Assembly (NCBI GenBank): GCA_012840015.1
Contig: DUMF01000001.1
Span: 1-56,770, forward strand
From: Bacillota bacterium
Lineage (GTDB): Bacteria; Bacillota; Sulfobacillia; DUMF01
Length of the DNA: 56,770 nt
Reading direction: 5' to 3'
How positions within the stretch are numbered: the stretch's first letter is position 1; each line of letters starts with the position of its first letter. The position numbers and the translations under genes are program-made. The notes beneath the pieces are model-generated. The model saw only the letters and a program-made list of their open reading frames with translations, had not been told where the DNA came from and did not search any database. Below, one piece after another: positions 1 through 8,817 of the stretch.

Positions 1-277
1 CCGCAAGTTCGTTCGTCTGGTCTACTCCATGCCGAGGAGTGGCCAAATCTATCGCTCGGGAGTGATGTCTTAACTCGACACTGCAACCTAATGCCACAGA
101 TTGCTGCTGGTTAAACTCGTTTACAACTGGCCAAGTCACTTATTCCCTTGTCAAGGATCGTAAACACCATTCCCCACTATTTGGTCTTTGACATTTCACC
201 GTAAGTCTTGCATTTTATATAATTCCACAAAAGCCCTTGAAGTCCTCTTCTCTCTGGGCCGCTCCGCACGCTTCACT
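1..277. other. Non-coding stretch downstream of ddl
   Basis: I see no convincing gene, RNA or terminator here. A TATAAT hexamer lies near position 215-225 on the plus strand, but no -35 element sits at a suitable distance and transcription would run antisense into ddl. I do not call a promoter. Confidence 0.4.
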
Positions 278-1384
278 CTAATCGAAATAGCTGGTCCTAT
301 TTCGCTTCTTATCCTCGTATACCTCGAAGCCCAGACGTAATAACTCAGTGATGAGGGACGGATAGGAAAGCCCCACGTATTCCCACAGCTTAGGATACAT
401 GCTTATCGATGTGAAACCGGGTATCGTGTTGATCTCGCTGATGAATATTTTGTAATCGGATTTCCTTACGAAACCATCCACTCTCCCCATTCCTACACAC
501 CCCGTCGCCCTAAATGCTTTCAGCGCGTACTCCCTTACCTTCTGGGAGACATCCTCTGGAAGCGGCGCAGGAATATTGATAATCGATTTGCCGTCGATGT
601 ACTTGGCGTTGTAACTATAGAACTCATCCGATGGAACGATCTCCCCAACAGCAGACGCTTTCGGCTCCAGATAGCCGAGAACGCTGCACTCTACCTCGAA
701 AATTCCCTCGATGGCATCCTCGATAATCAACCTGCTGTCATATAGAGCTGCTTCCTCGAGTGCGCGCTTTAACCCTTCCCTGTCACGGGCCTTGTTCACT
801 CCTACGCTGGACCCCAAAGCCACAGGCTTCACAAAACAAGGATAGCCTACGCTTCTTTCCACTCTTTCAATGACTTGAGCGGGCGCCTTTTCCAATTCGC
901 TTCGAGTAACACAAATGAAATCCGGCGTGGGGATACCTTCTTGCCTGAAGAGCTTCTTAGATACCACTTTATCCATCCCTACCGCAGATCCTATAACTCC
1001 GGCGCCTACGTAAGGAATGTCAGCGAGTTCCAACAACCCCTGGACCGTGCCATCCTCTCCGTTGGTACCGTGGAGTATCGGAAACACCACGTCGATGCCG
1101 AGAGGGTACGCGCGGCCCCCTTCAAACACTGCGAAAGCTTCTCTACCCAGCCCAGGTCTTAACAGGACCTCGGGCCCGGCCCCGTCCAGTACTCGGCCCG
1201 CGTCGAGCACGGGTCCCGGGTCTTCAAGCCAGTACCACTTCCCGCCCTTCGATATGCCGATACTAACTGCTTCCCACAGATTCCTGTCCATCTCCCGCAG
1301 TATGGACCTGGCTGACATCAATGAGACCTCGTGTTCCCCAGATTTGCCCCCAAAGAGTACAGCCACTCTCTTCTTCTCATTCAT
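278..1384 (-). CDS. ddl: D-alanine--D-alanine ligase
   Basis: ATP-grasp ligase that joins two D-alanines for peptidoglycan precursors in the cytoplasm; 368 residues, normal for the family. Seen: N-terminal VAVLFGGKSGEHEVS (about residues 7-21), the glycine/serine loop LGSSVGVNKA near residue 195, omega-loop FYSYNAKY with the tyrosine typical of D-Ala-D-Ala rather than D-lactate ligases, and the Mg-binding EINTIPGFTSISMYP near residue 325. The ATG overlaps the end of mtaB by 8 nt, so the two genes are probably co-transcribed and translationally coupled. The D-alanine supplier alr lies separately at about 15.2 kb. Confidence 0.95.
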   Translation of the reverse strand: MNEKKRVAVLFGGKSGEHEVSLMSARSILREMDRNLWEAVSIGISKGGKWYWLEDPGPVLDAGRVLDGAGPEVLLRPGLGREAFAVFEGGRAYPLGIDVVFPILHGTNGEDGTVQGLLELADIPYVGAGVIGSAVGMDKVVSKKLFRQEGIPTPDFICVTRSELEKAPAQVIERVERSVGYPCFVKPVALGSSVGVNKARDREGLKRALEEAALYDSRLIIEDAIEGIFEVECSVLGYLEPKASAVGEIVPSDEFYSYNAKYIDGKSIINIPAPLPEDVSQKVREYALKAFRATGCVGMGRVDGFVRKSDYKIFISEINTIPGFTSISMYPKLWEYVGLSYPSLITELLRLGFEVYEDKKRNRTSYFD

Positions 1385-2696
1385 TTTCCCGCCCCCGATT
1401 TTCGCCGCACAACTCGCCCGCCGAAACTTTATCGCCGGGAAGCGTTATGCATACTTTCACAATTTGACCGATCAGCCTATCGCTGCCTGGAAAGCTGACT
1501 CTGATATAATTACTGGTAAACCCGAGCAGGTTGCCTCCTTCATCTCTCTCTTCTTCTACCAACACCTCCATTGGCTGCCCGACGAACCGACGAGCAAAGT
1601 CAATAGCCAACTGCTTGCCATCAGCGATCAGCTGGGCAGCTCTGGCAGATTTCACCTTGGCAGGCACCTGATCCTCCATACAAGCTGCAGGTGTACCCGG
1701 CCTGGGGGAAAAGCGAAAAACGTGAAGCCTCGAGAAGCCGCACTCTTTGACCATGGACCTGGTATACTCAAAATCTTCGTCCGTTTCGCCGGGAAAGCCA
1801 ACCATGACGTCCGTACTGATCCCGATTTCAGGCATGAGGTTCCGCAAGGAAGACACCAACTGCTTGAAATACCGCGTACTGTACTTGCGGTTCATTTTTT
1901 CGAGTATCCGATCGGAACCGCTCTGCAATGGCAGGTGCAGATGATGGCAAACTTTAGGGCTCTGTGCCATCGCTTCGATCAGAGCCTGCGTCACGTCCAG
2001 CGGTTCAACCGAACTCAGCCTTATTCTACGTATGCCCTGTATTCCTTCCAGTTCTTTGAGCAGCGTACAGAGGTCCCAGCCAGCCCAAGAATATGCTGCA
2101 AGGTGAGTCCCTGTGAGCACTATTTCAGCAAACCCCGCTTTGGCTAGCCTGCTTGCCTCGCGTAAGACATCATCACCCGGCCTGCTGCGCATGGGGCCGC
2201 GAGCATATGGCACGATACAGTAACTACAGAACTCCTGGCATCCCTCTTGCACCTTAAGAAAGGCCCTCGTCCTTCCGCAAAACCCCGTGATTCCGTCCCT
2301 GGGCCAATCTTTGGCCTCCACCCGCCCGACTTCCACAAAACGGCATCCTTCTCGCAGCGCCCTGTCCACGAGGTCCACCAAGCCCTCTCTGTTCGCCGTG
2401 CCACTGACCACGCCCACTTCTCCCATGTGCGCCGCCTCTTCGAAACGAACTTGAGGGAAGCAACCCGTCATGACAAGCAGAGCACGAGGGTTTCGTTTCA
2501 GGGCGTTCCGTAACACCTGTTTAGAGCGGGCAACGCTTCGGCCGGTTACCGCACAACTGTTTACTACATATACGTCAGCCGGCCCTTCGAACTCTACTAT
2601 TGTATAGCCACGCTTCTTAAATCGCTCCATGAGGAGCTGAGTATCATACTGATTCACCTTACAACCGAGAGTGTAAAAAGCTACAGACGGGCTCAA
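1377..2696 (-). CDS. mtaB: tRNA t6A37 methylthiotransferase MtaB
   Basis: Radical-SAM enzyme that converts t6A37 to ms2t6A37 in tRNAs reading ANN codons. The N-terminal UPF0004 domain begins YTLGCKVNQYDTQ, which fits MtaB better than MiaB (usually CQMN). The radical-SAM cluster CQEFCSYC is near residue 155, and a C-terminal TRAM segment follows; 439 residues. The start is TTG at 2696 with GGGAGG seven bases upstream. In many Clostridia mtaB follows dnaJ-prmA-rsmE. Here it follows dnaJ after only an intron remnant, and prmA and rsmE are not in the window. Confidence 0.93.
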   Translation of the reverse strand: MSPSVAFYTLGCKVNQYDTQLLMERFKKRGYTIVEFEGPADVYVVNSCAVTGRSVARSKQVLRNALKRNPRALLVMTGCFPQVRFEEAAHMGEVGVVSGTANREGLVDLVDRALREGCRFVEVGRVEAKDWPRDGITGFCGRTRAFLKVQEGCQEFCSYCIVPYARGPMRSRPGDDVLREASRLAKAGFAEIVLTGTHLAAYSWAGWDLCTLLKELEGIQGIRRIRLSSVEPLDVTQALIEAMAQSPKVCHHLHLPLQSGSDRILEKMNRKYSTRYFKQLVSSLRNLMPEIGISTDVMVGFPGETDEDFEYTRSMVKECGFSRLHVFRFSPRPGTPAACMEDQVPAKVKSARAAQLIADGKQLAIDFARRFVGQPMEVLVEEERDEGGNLLGFTSNYIRVSFPGSDRLIGQIVKVCITLPGDKVSAGELCGENRGRENE

Positions 2697-2716
2697 ATGC
2701 CTACCTCCCGTTGCTC

Positions 2717-2722
2717 ATTATA
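2717..2722 (-). promoter_or_regulatory. Possible -10 element for mtaB-ddl
   Basis: A perfect TATAAT (minus strand) lies about 20 nt upstream of the mtaB TTG and just downstream of the intron remnant. No good -35 is visible 16-18 nt upstream, so this is a weak call. The mtaB-ddl pair does need its own promoter because a terminator follows dnaJ. Confidence 0.3.
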
Positions 2723-2750
2723 TCCCGACTGTACCGCTAGATGCCGGAAC

Positions 2751-3289
2751 ATCGAGCAAAACAGCGCTAGATAATCAGTCTAGCGCTGTCCCCCTCACAG
2801 AACCGTGCGTACGGGCCTCGTACACGGCTTCCGGTCAACCTCAGTCACTTGATTTCACAATAACGATGCCCCGTTTTCCTCGGCATCTCTCCCATGCTCG
2901 TTCGATCCGCGGTTGCATACTTTGGTTTACCTTCGTCCCTTCGCAGCCAGAGAAGCTTTTGGCTCCTTTGACTCAGCACCTACTGGGTGCTGTCCCCTCA
3001 GTTTTCTCCACACCATCGCCAGCTTTCATCGGTCTCGGCTTGTCTGAGCTTACCAAGTTTACTTGGATGATACAGCGCTTCCCCAGTTAAGCCCGCCCGT
3101 CTGAACATGAACCCGTGCGTCCGAACTTCCAGGTTACCCAGCTTTAGGGCTTTCCCACTCTATGCGAGGGTACCCGCCTGGAGACCCGCCGTTACCGGCG
3201 GCGTCCTTGCCTACGGATTGTCTTCTCGCTGGTCAGGTGACAGGGTTTTCCTTCAAACCCTCGGCTCAGCAGACATGCTGGGCGAATAC
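2751..3289 (-). mobile_element. Group II intron, ORF-less copy 1 (class C-like)
   Basis: About 540 nt of intron RNA sequence without any reverse transcriptase gene. It shares long stretches with the copy at 26.2-27.96 kb: the 5' domain block with GACAATCCGTAGGCAAGG, the block around ACGAAGGTAAACC, and the 3' end. Domain V is at 2800-2831 with an intact AGC triad helix, a two-base bulge and a GTACG/CGTAC upper helix. Domain VI is a hairpin with perfect 11-bp arms at 2761-2789. The 5' end lies a few bases behind the dnaJ terminator, the target preference known for class C introns. Boundaries are inferred from alignment of the two copies. Confidence 0.75.
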
Positions 3290-3290
3290 G

Positions 3291-3321
3291 AAAGGGTCCG
3301 GCCTCTGAAAAAGCCGGACCC
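3291..3321 (-). terminator. Intrinsic terminator of the hrcA-chaperonin-dnaJ operon
   Basis: A perfect 9-bp stem (GGGTCCGGC with GCCGGACCC) and a 10-nt loop, followed on the minus strand by TTTCG. It begins 16 bases after the dnaJ stop. The U-run is cut short by the 5' end of the group II intron. Confidence 0.8.
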
Positions 3322-3337
3322 CGATTACCCCGACGCC

Positions 3338-4489
3338 TCAACCAGTTCCGAAAGCATCTCTCACTTTCCGAAAAAAGCCCCCCGCCAAGATGCGCTCGCC
3401 GCGCATCTTGGCCAATTCTATCAGCAACTTCCTTTCCTTCTCTGTAAGCTTCTTCGGGATTTCCACATTGATGTGAACTACCATATCTCCCCTACCTAAG
3501 CCCGTCAAATGTGGAATGCCCTTGCCTTTCAAGCGCACTGTAGTTCCAGGTTGCGTGCCTTCGTCTATCTTCACTGTGGCTACGCCGTCAAGCGTGGGCA
3601 CATCGATGTCAGTCCCGAAGATTGCTTGAAGAAACGACACTGTAGTAGTGTAGTGGATATCATCTTTCTCCCTGGTAAAAAGCTTATGAGGCTTCAAGTG
3701 AACCACGATATACAGATCGCCGGGCGGCCCGCCCCTTAAGCCAGCCTCGCCTTCGTGCCGGAGGCGCAATTGGAGCCCTTCGTCTGCGCCAGCGGGCACC
3801 CTTACCGACACCACTCTCTTCTTCCTCACGTACCCTGAACCATTGCACACCCGACATGGAGAAGTGACCACTTTTCCTGTGCCCTTGCAACGGTCGCAGG
3901 TATGAACCGAGACGAATTGACCCAGAATGGTCCTCTGCACACTCTGAACTCGCCCACTTCCGCCACATACGGGGCAGGTAGCCTGGTGGGTACCAGCCTC
4001 AGCTCCCGTACCGTGGCAAGCCGTGCATACCTCAGTACGCCAGACCTCTACATCTTTAGTAGCACCGTGCGCCGCCTCTTCTAAAGTGATATCGAGCTCC
4101 CTTCTTATATCTGCACCACGTTCGGGTCCTTCCTGCTTTCGAGTGCTGCGGCCGAAGAATGAGTCAAATATATCGTCTATGCCGGGAAAGCCAAAGTCAC
4201 CGAAAGGACCGGTGAACGGGCCAGTGAAAGGACCGTTAAACGGTCCTTCTCCGTATGCTTCTGCGCCTTTGCCGACGCTGCCGAACCTATCGTATTGAGC
4301 CCTCTTATCCGGATCAGAGAGCACCTCATACGCTTCATTGATTTCCTTGAATTTCTCCTGGGCGGTGGGGTCACCAGGGTTTGCGTCGGGATGATATTTC
4401 TTTGCCAGTTGCCTGTACGCTTTCTTTATCTCATCTTGAGACGCATTCCTGGGCACGCCGAGAATCTCGTAGTAGTCCTTTGAAGCCAA
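3338..4489 (-). CDS. dnaJ: Chaperone protein DnaJ
   Basis: Hsp40 co-chaperone that delivers substrates to DnaK and stimulates its ATPase; 383 residues, full length. Seen: J domain at residues 1-65 with HPD at 33-35; a G/F region carrying repeats of GPFTGPF; and four CxxCxGxG zinc modules ([32 protein letters not shown]) before the C-terminal substrate domains. The start is TTG, 24 nt after the chaperonin stop. It is the last gene of the CIRCE-controlled operon. Its usual partners dnaK and grpE are not in this operon, so DnaK must be encoded elsewhere if present. Confidence 0.96.
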   Translation of the reverse strand: MASKDYYEILGVPRNASQDEIKKAYRQLAKKYHPDANPGDPTAQEKFKEINEAYEVLSDPDKRAQYDRFGSVGKGAEAYGEGPFNGPFTGPFTGPFGDFGFPGIDDIFDSFFGRSTRKQEGPERGADIRRELDITLEEAAHGATKDVEVWRTEVCTACHGTGAEAGTHQATCPVCGGSGRVQSVQRTILGQFVSVHTCDRCKGTGKVVTSPCRVCNGSGYVRKKRVVSVRVPAGADEGLQLRLRHEGEAGLRGGPPGDLYIVVHLKPHKLFTREKDDIHYTTTVSFLQAIFGTDIDVPTLDGVATVKIDEGTQPGTTVRLKGKGIPHLTGLGRGDMVVHINVEIPKKLTEKERKLLIELAKMRGERILAGGFFRKVRDAFGTG

Positions 4490-4513
4490 ACCACCTCACC
4501 ACCCCGTTACGGT

Positions 4514-6100
4514 CTAAAACTCCTCATCAGAGGCAGCCCCCTGCTGGGCTTGCTGCTCCGTACCCGAACCCTCGTCTTTCTTCTTGATTATGGTATCGAT
4601 CCGCAAGATAGCCTCCGCAATCTCCCCAGCTGCCCGAAGGGCATGTGTTTTCACCAGCTTTGGATCGACAACTCCTAGCTCATACATGTCCTCCACATTT
4701 CCTGTCTCGCAATCTATAGCCAGGCTGTCGCTGGAGCGTTCCGCCTGGGCCGCTATGACGTCCCCCACCTTTTCTAGCTGGTTGAAGCCAGCATTTGCCA
4801 CTATCTGCGCCAAAGGTTTCTTGAGCGCTTCGATCACACAAGCCGCACCATAGGCCGCCATGCCCTTCATGCCACCTCTGAGTTTTTCAAGCTCTCTGGC
4901 TACTGCGATTTCGATAGCCCCGCCTCCGGGGACTATTCCCCCTTTCACGGCAGCTTGTACCGCCGAGGCAGCATCTTTGGCTATCCGTTCTCGTTCACCG
5001 ACGACCTCTTCGGTAGCCGCGCCTACCAGGATAGTGGCCATAGGCTTGCCTTTACCGCCGACTATTCTAATGTGCCCGAGTTTTTCATCCTCGTACACTA
5101 GATCGGCAGTGCCCACACATTTCTCGATTTCTTCGGGTTCCTTCCTCAAGCTCGTGCGCTTTATCGGTCTCGCCCCGGTATGCTCTGCAGCCCTGCGTAA
5201 ATCGTCTGAAGCAACCCTCTCTACCACCATCACACCCGCGTCGGTGAGCAGCTCTTCGGCTGTGTCATGCACTCCGCGATCCACCAGGATCACATTTATG
5301 CCCATCTGTGTTAGCTTCTGTATGTTCCGCTTGAAGTCTTCTTGTAATTCCATGTAACGGCTAAAGCCGGCCTCTGTACCTAGTGCCTCTTCCTCCATCT
5401 GCTCAGGCTCGAGAGCGTCATCCACGATCAATAGGCGTGCCTTCTCCACCCTTTCGGGCATCTGCTTCGACAGCCGCTCCTTACATATTATGACGCCCAT
5501 GAAGACCTCGTTGGAGGCACCTTCCTCAGCCAGGATAGTATCTGAGAGTTTGAATGCCTCGTCCTTGAGTTTTTCCTCTCCGATCATTCTGGCTGCAGCA
5601 ATCACGAGGTCCGCAATATCTTCCCTTTCCCGACCTGCTATGTACGCAACTCGCTTAAGCATGGCATCATCTAAACCATTAAGCGGCCGAGCTTTTTCCT
5701 CCATGAGCTCAAGGGCACGCTTTATTGCGATCCTTATGCCTTCGATTATCCTTGTCACTGGCACACCTTTTATCGCGTGCGTGACCCCTTCCGATAGCAA
5801 AGCCGCTGCCATAATCGTTGTCGTGGTGGTACCATCCCCCACTTCTTCTTCTTGAGCCCTGGCAGTATTTATCACCATTCGGGCTGCGGGATGGTTCACA
5901 TCCATCTTTGTGAGGATAGTGATCCCGTCATTGGTAATTATCACTTCCCCGAACCGGTCGACCAGCATGGTGTCGAGCCCCTTCGGGCCGATCGTACCCT
6001 CCACGGCAGAAGCAATTGCTCGGACAGCGTTCGCATTTGTTAGCAGAGCAGCTAGCTTTTCGTCTACGTCAGAACCGCCAGGACCCTGTTTTAAAGACAC
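4514..6100 (-). CDS. Group III (archaeal-like) chaperonin, TCP-1/cpn60 family
   Basis: ATP-dependent double-ring folding chamber of the thermosome type, found in some Bacteria (for example Carboxydothermus and relatives), commonly inside the dnaK operon. Seen: [11 protein letters not shown] near residue 43, ATP-binding [15 protein letters not shown] near residue 90, [14 protein letters not shown] near residue 390, and a polar tail rich in E, D and Q where GroEL has GGM repeats. The apical insertion looks like a thermosome lid and not a GroES-binding face. 528 residues from GTG at 6100, which has AAGGAGGG seven bases upstream; a TTG at 6106 touches the SD and is unlikely. It occupies the slot where grpE-dnaK normally stand. 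Confidence 0.93.
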   Translation of the reverse strand: MSLKQGPGGSDVDEKLAALLTNANAVRAIASAVEGTIGPKGLDTMLVDRFGEVIITNDGITILTKMDVNHPAARMVINTARAQEEEVGDGTTTTTIMAAALLSEGVTHAIKGVPVTRIIEGIRIAIKRALELMEEKARPLNGLDDAMLKRVAYIAGREREDIADLVIAAARMIGEEKLKDEAFKLSDTILAEEGASNEVFMGVIICKERLSKQMPERVEKARLLIVDDALEPEQMEEEALGTEAGFSRYMELQEDFKRNIQKLTQMGINVILVDRGVHDTAEELLTDAGVMVVERVASDDLRRAAEHTGARPIKRTSLRKEPEEIEKCVGTADLVYEDEKLGHIRIVGGKGKPMATILVGAATEEVVGERERIAKDAASAVQAAVKGGIVPGGGAIEIAVARELEKLRGGMKGMAAYGAACVIEALKKPLAQIVANAGFNQLEKVGDVIAAQAERSSDSLAIDCETGNVEDMYELGVVDPKLVKTHALRAAGEIAEAILRIDTIIKKKDEGSGTEQQAQQGAASDEEF

Positions 6101-6145
6101 CTGCAACCCTCCTTAAGCGCAATCGTGATCAATATATTAATAATG

Positions 6146-6165
6146 GGCTCTCCGAATGGAGAGCC
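6146..6165 (-). other. Intergenic RNA hairpin between hrcA and the chaperonin gene
   Basis: An 8-bp perfect stem (GGCTCTCC/GGAGAGCC) with a 4-nt loop in the 97-nt gap. An AU-rich segment follows it, not a U-run, so it does not look like an efficient terminator. By analogy with hrcA-led operons elsewhere it may be a processing or mRNA-stability element that separates low HrcA output from high chaperonin output; this is inference. Confidence 0.5.
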
Positions 6166-6197
6166 GCAAGCACCCAGAACGGCCCTGCCCGTTTAGC

Positions 6198-7232
6198 TCA
6201 CAACGCCGACTTTTCCAGCCAGTCATTGATCAATTCCTGTACGTAGGTGACCACCGCTAAGGCCTTATTGTACTTCATTCTTCTCGGTCCCAGTACACCG
6301 ATTCTGCCCACAATGCCACGCTTGGAGGAGTATTCCGCCGTTATCAAGCTGAGTTCCCGTGCTCTCTGATCTCGATTTTCTGTACCTATCCTCACCACGA
6401 CTTCCCCTTCACCAGCCGCTGCTAATCGGATAAGATCGGCCCGCCGCTCGATCAGTTTCAGAATCAGCTGGAGCTTCTCTGTGTCACGAAATTCGGGTTG
6501 CTTGAGAATGTTGCTCGCTCCCCCAAGCGCCAGTCTTTCGTATCCGGGGGTTTCCATCAATGTGTGCAGTGCTTCGATGGAAGCTTCAAGCAAATCGCGA
6601 TGCTCGTTTAGCTCAGAACGAAGCATTTGAAGTGCTCGGGCACTAACCTTAGAAAACGCTAACCCCCGTAGCGCTTTAGTGACGATTTCCCCGATCATCA
6701 CGAGTTGCTGAGCTGTAGTTCCCGGCGGCATATCTATAATGGCCTCGTGGATCAGACAGGTGTCATTGACTACCACAAGCAATGCCTTGTCTTCGGTTAA
6801 CTTCACATAACTTATCCTCTCGATAACGGCATCTTCGACTTCTGGCCCGAGGACCACCGCCATATAGTCCGTTGCCTCTGAGAGCACCCTGGCCGTAGCC
6901 TGCAATAATTGGTCAAACTGCGTCGCCTTTACATATAGCCTATACTGGATTTCCGCGAGCGTTTGTGGGTCCAGCGTAACCTTGGGCATGAGCTCATCAA
7001 CGTAGTAACGATAGCCGCGGTCCGAAGGGACCCGGCCCGCTGACGTATGAGGCTGTTCGAGGAGGCCCATTTCTTCCAAGTCTGCCATCTCGTTGCGGAT
7101 AGTAGCTGGGCTGATGCCTAAGTTATATCTCTTGGATAGAGTCCTCGAACCAACCGGTGTACACGTCTCAATGTAATCTTCCACCACAGCTGATAGCACA
7201 AGACGTTTTCTTTCGTCCAGTTGGCGAACCAT
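6198..7232 (-). CDS. hrcA: Heat-inducible transcription repressor HrcA
   Basis: Repressor that binds CIRCE and shuts off chaperone operons at normal temperature. Seen: N-terminal winged helix region with VGSRTLSKRYNLGISPATIRN and the conserved LLEQPHTSAGRVPSDRGYRYYVD near residues 60-80, followed by the GAF-like and dimerisation part; 344 residues. I take ATG 7232, preceded by AAGGCAGGGTG. An in-frame ATG at 7253 sits two bases from CIRCE with no room for a ribosome site. It is the first gene of hrcA-chaperonin-dnaJ and must autoregulate through the CIRCE directly upstream. Confidence 0.95.
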   Translation of the reverse strand: MVRQLDERKRLVLSAVVEDYIETCTPVGSRTLSKRYNLGISPATIRNEMADLEEMGLLEQPHTSAGRVPSDRGYRYYVDELMPKVTLDPQTLAEIQYRLYVKATQFDQLLQATARVLSEATDYMAVVLGPEVEDAVIERISYVKLTEDKALLVVVNDTCLIHEAIIDMPPGTTAQQLVMIGEIVTKALRGLAFSKVSARALQMLRSELNEHRDLLEASIEALHTLMETPGYERLALGGASNILKQPEFRDTEKLQLILKLIERRADLIRLAAAGEGEVVVRIGTENRDQRARELSLITAEYSSKRGIVGRIGVLGPRRMKYNKALAVVTYVQELINDWLEKSAL

Positions 7233-7254
7233 AAGCGCACCCTGCCTTAGCATG

Positions 7255-7281
7255 TTAGCACTCTCTATTATTGAGTGCTAA
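7255..7281 (-). promoter_or_regulatory. CIRCE operator
   Basis: A perfect inverted repeat TTAGCACTC-N9-GAGTGCTAA, the HrcA operator. It lies downstream of the -10 and within the 5' leader of the hrcA operon, so bound HrcA would block initiation or early elongation. Confidence 0.98.
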
Positions 7282-7295
7282 CCGCTTCATTTAAG

Positions 7296-7324
7296 AAAAT
7301 AGCATCCGCCCATGGTCGTGTCAA
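7296..7324 (-). promoter_or_regulatory. Sigma-A promoter of the hrcA operon
   Basis: The -35 is TTGACA at 7319-7324 and the -10 is TATTTT at 7296-7301, with a 17-nt spacer. CIRCE follows 15 nt downstream of the -10. Confidence 0.85.
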
Positions 7325-7348
7325 CCCAGCCGATCTCGCCGGAGTAGG

Positions 7349-7585
7349 TCAAGCGAAATCGGGCCGGGGCTCTCCCTTTCTTTCTAACTGCCACAAAGAC
7401 CTAGACAGACCCGCCCAGCGATATAGCCCTGCGTCGTAGCTGGTATGTGTGACTTTAATCCTCACGTCCACTTCATTGGCAACTTCTACCGCTGCGCACT
7501 CGGCTCCTGAAGCCAGCTTTTCTCCGTCGGTCATAGGCAGTCCTGCGAGTCCCCCCTCGAGTCGTTTGGCCATCGTATGAATCAT
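7349..7585 (-). CDS. Small hypothetical protein
   Basis: A 78-residue open frame with balanced composition and no recognised motif. It contains two cysteines at most and no membrane segment or signal. The first ATG has AGGAGG, but 16 nt upstream, which is too far; inner ATGs at 7573 and 7534 have only weak sites. It lies directly behind the hrcA promoter on the same strand, in an otherwise decayed stretch. It may be a real small gene or a remnant. Confidence 0.3.
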   Translation of the reverse strand: MIHTMAKRLEGGLAGLPMTDGEKLASGAECAAVEVANEVDVRIKVTHTSYDAGLYRWAGLSRSLWQLERKGEPRPDFA

Positions 7586-7974
7586 TGCAGCAAGCCAATT
7601 ATCCTCCTAGCTTTCTTCAGCGCTACCGTCTGGACAACTTGTTTACGCTGGACTCGGCAGCATCCATTCCCCGCATACCGGACATGTCGCATCTGTTTGC
7701 TTTCAGGCTGAGCCGATAGTCGATCACGCTTCCCGCCTTAGACGTTGAAACGTGGCTGCAAAAGACGCCGTTTGGCAAGCCGTTCAAGCCTGAGAAGACG
7801 TTGCGCCTTGAAGAGCAGGTCCGCGGCGCCCAAGGAGTGCACCTGATAAACTGCTTAGACTGCCCGCTTGACCACTACCCCGACCGCAAAACGGATTTCG
7901 ACAATCTGGTGAAGGCGGTCAATAAGACCTACAAACGGTATGGTAACCAGCCCTGGGTTGAGGTAGAGAGGTAG
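7537..7974 (+). pseudogene. Coding remnant interrupted by one in-frame TAG
   Basis: A plus-strand frame open from 7537 to the TAG at 7972, apart from one TAG at 7717-7719. The downstream part (84 codons) looks coding: it contains ETWLQKTPFGKPFKP, then INCLDCPLDHYPDRKTDFDN, and ends QPWVEVER. No family is recognised. No clear ribosome site or start precedes it. I favour a degraded gene. Amber readthrough is not supported by anything else in the window. Confidence 0.3.
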
Positions 7975-8610
7975 AGAGGTAGATGTTCGGTGCGACAGAA
8001 ATGCTGCCCGCGTCACCCGCGAAGATAGAGGTTTTGGTTGGTATGGCGGCAATGTCGGTTAGCTAAACCGCCAGGTGCGGTGGGTGAGAATTATTGGACG
8101 AGTTGGCCTGTTTGCAGGTGGTCTCCGATCACGATAGGAGAATTCATTGCCAGGAAACAGATGGCTATCTGGGACCGGTTGTTGCGCCGGTATCTCTGCA
8201 TACTGCTACACTATGGACTGGCAGGTGATTATGACCGTGCAGCTTTTCCTCGGGCGGGTGGCAGCGCTGCCGGAGGAGGTAGTGCAGACAAACCACATCT
8301 ATCCACCGCTCCCAGACGAATAGCTTTGAAAAACACGTAATAAGCTTTACGCGATCCTCTGTGCAATCATGCGGCTTGGTGGTATCCTGGTCATGGGTCT
8401 GGGCTTCCTTTCTATCGACTGTCAACAAACAACATCTTAGCCCGAATCCACCCGTTTTTGCAGCTATTCTAAGACATCACCGTTTGAAGCAAACAGTCAC
8501 CACCCGAGAGCTTTAGAAACGCAGGCGCTGTTGCCAGTCTTGAACATAAGGTTCAAACTCCTCTCCCATGTGCGTCGCGGGGCCTGCCAAGGCACGGGAT
8601 TTGCTGGGGG

Positions 8611-8640
8611 TTGAGTTTCAAAAGGACGGGATGGTAGAAT
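8611..8640 (+). promoter_or_regulatory. Promoter of the c-di-AMP riboswitch / GNAT unit
   Basis: The -35 is TTGAGT at 8611-8616 and the -10 is TAGAAT at 8635-8640, with an 18-nt spacer. Transcription would start near 8647, about 40 nt before the riboswitch. Confidence 0.6.
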
Positions 8641-8685
8641 CTAATCACTAGGGTCAGATACTCCTCAATTGAAAAGGGATCGAGC

Positions 8686-8800
8686 ACGCTGAATTCTCTG
8701 AAGGAGAAGCGGGGGACCCAAGTCTGATGGGGTGAATCTCGCAAAAAGCGAGTAGGGCCTACTCCTTCCACCCGAACCCGGCAGCTAACCTCGTAAGCGT
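8686..8800 (+). promoter_or_regulatory. c-di-AMP riboswitch (ydaO/yuaA class)
   Basis: The conserved core of the ydaO class is present in order: GGGGGACCCAAG at about 8711-8722, GATGGGGTGAATC at about 8726-8738, an AGGGCC block, then CCCGAACCCGGCAGCTAACC at 8771-8790 and CTCGTAAGCG. P1 closes with ACGCT (8686-8690) and AGCGT (8796-8800). Family members sense cyclic di-AMP and usually repress genes for osmolyte transport or cell-wall remodelling. No terminator lies between P1 and the gene. The ribosome site GAAGGAGGT starts two bases after P1, so control of translation initiation is a possibility here. Confidence 0.88.
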
Positions 8801-8817
8801 CGAAGGAGGTTCAAGCA

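Larger units (their letters stand above)
7325..8610. other. Gene-poor, apparently decayed stretch
   Basis: About 1.3 kb without a recognisable intact gene. Several short plus-strand frames read like protein (7537-7974, about 7984-8064, 8099-8224 and 8214-8310), but each is broken or lacks a good start. Composition resembles the surroundings. I interpret it as the remains of one or more lost genes, and found no rRNA, tRNA or repeat in it. Confidence 0.45.

Noticed and set aside
180-230. Plus-strand promoter (TTGACA and TATAAT) before ddl
   Set aside because: The two hexamers are 24 nt apart, too far for a sigma-A promoter, and would transcribe antisense to ddl.
2866-3499. Open frames on the plus strand within intron copy 1 and the 3' end of dnaJ
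   Set aside because: They are antisense to intron RNA and dnaJ and have no ribosome sites.
7717-7719. In-frame TAG as a pyrrolysine codon
   Set aside because: No methylamine methyltransferase or pyl gene is in the window, the frame lacks a good start, and the region looks decayed. A degraded gene explains it more simply.
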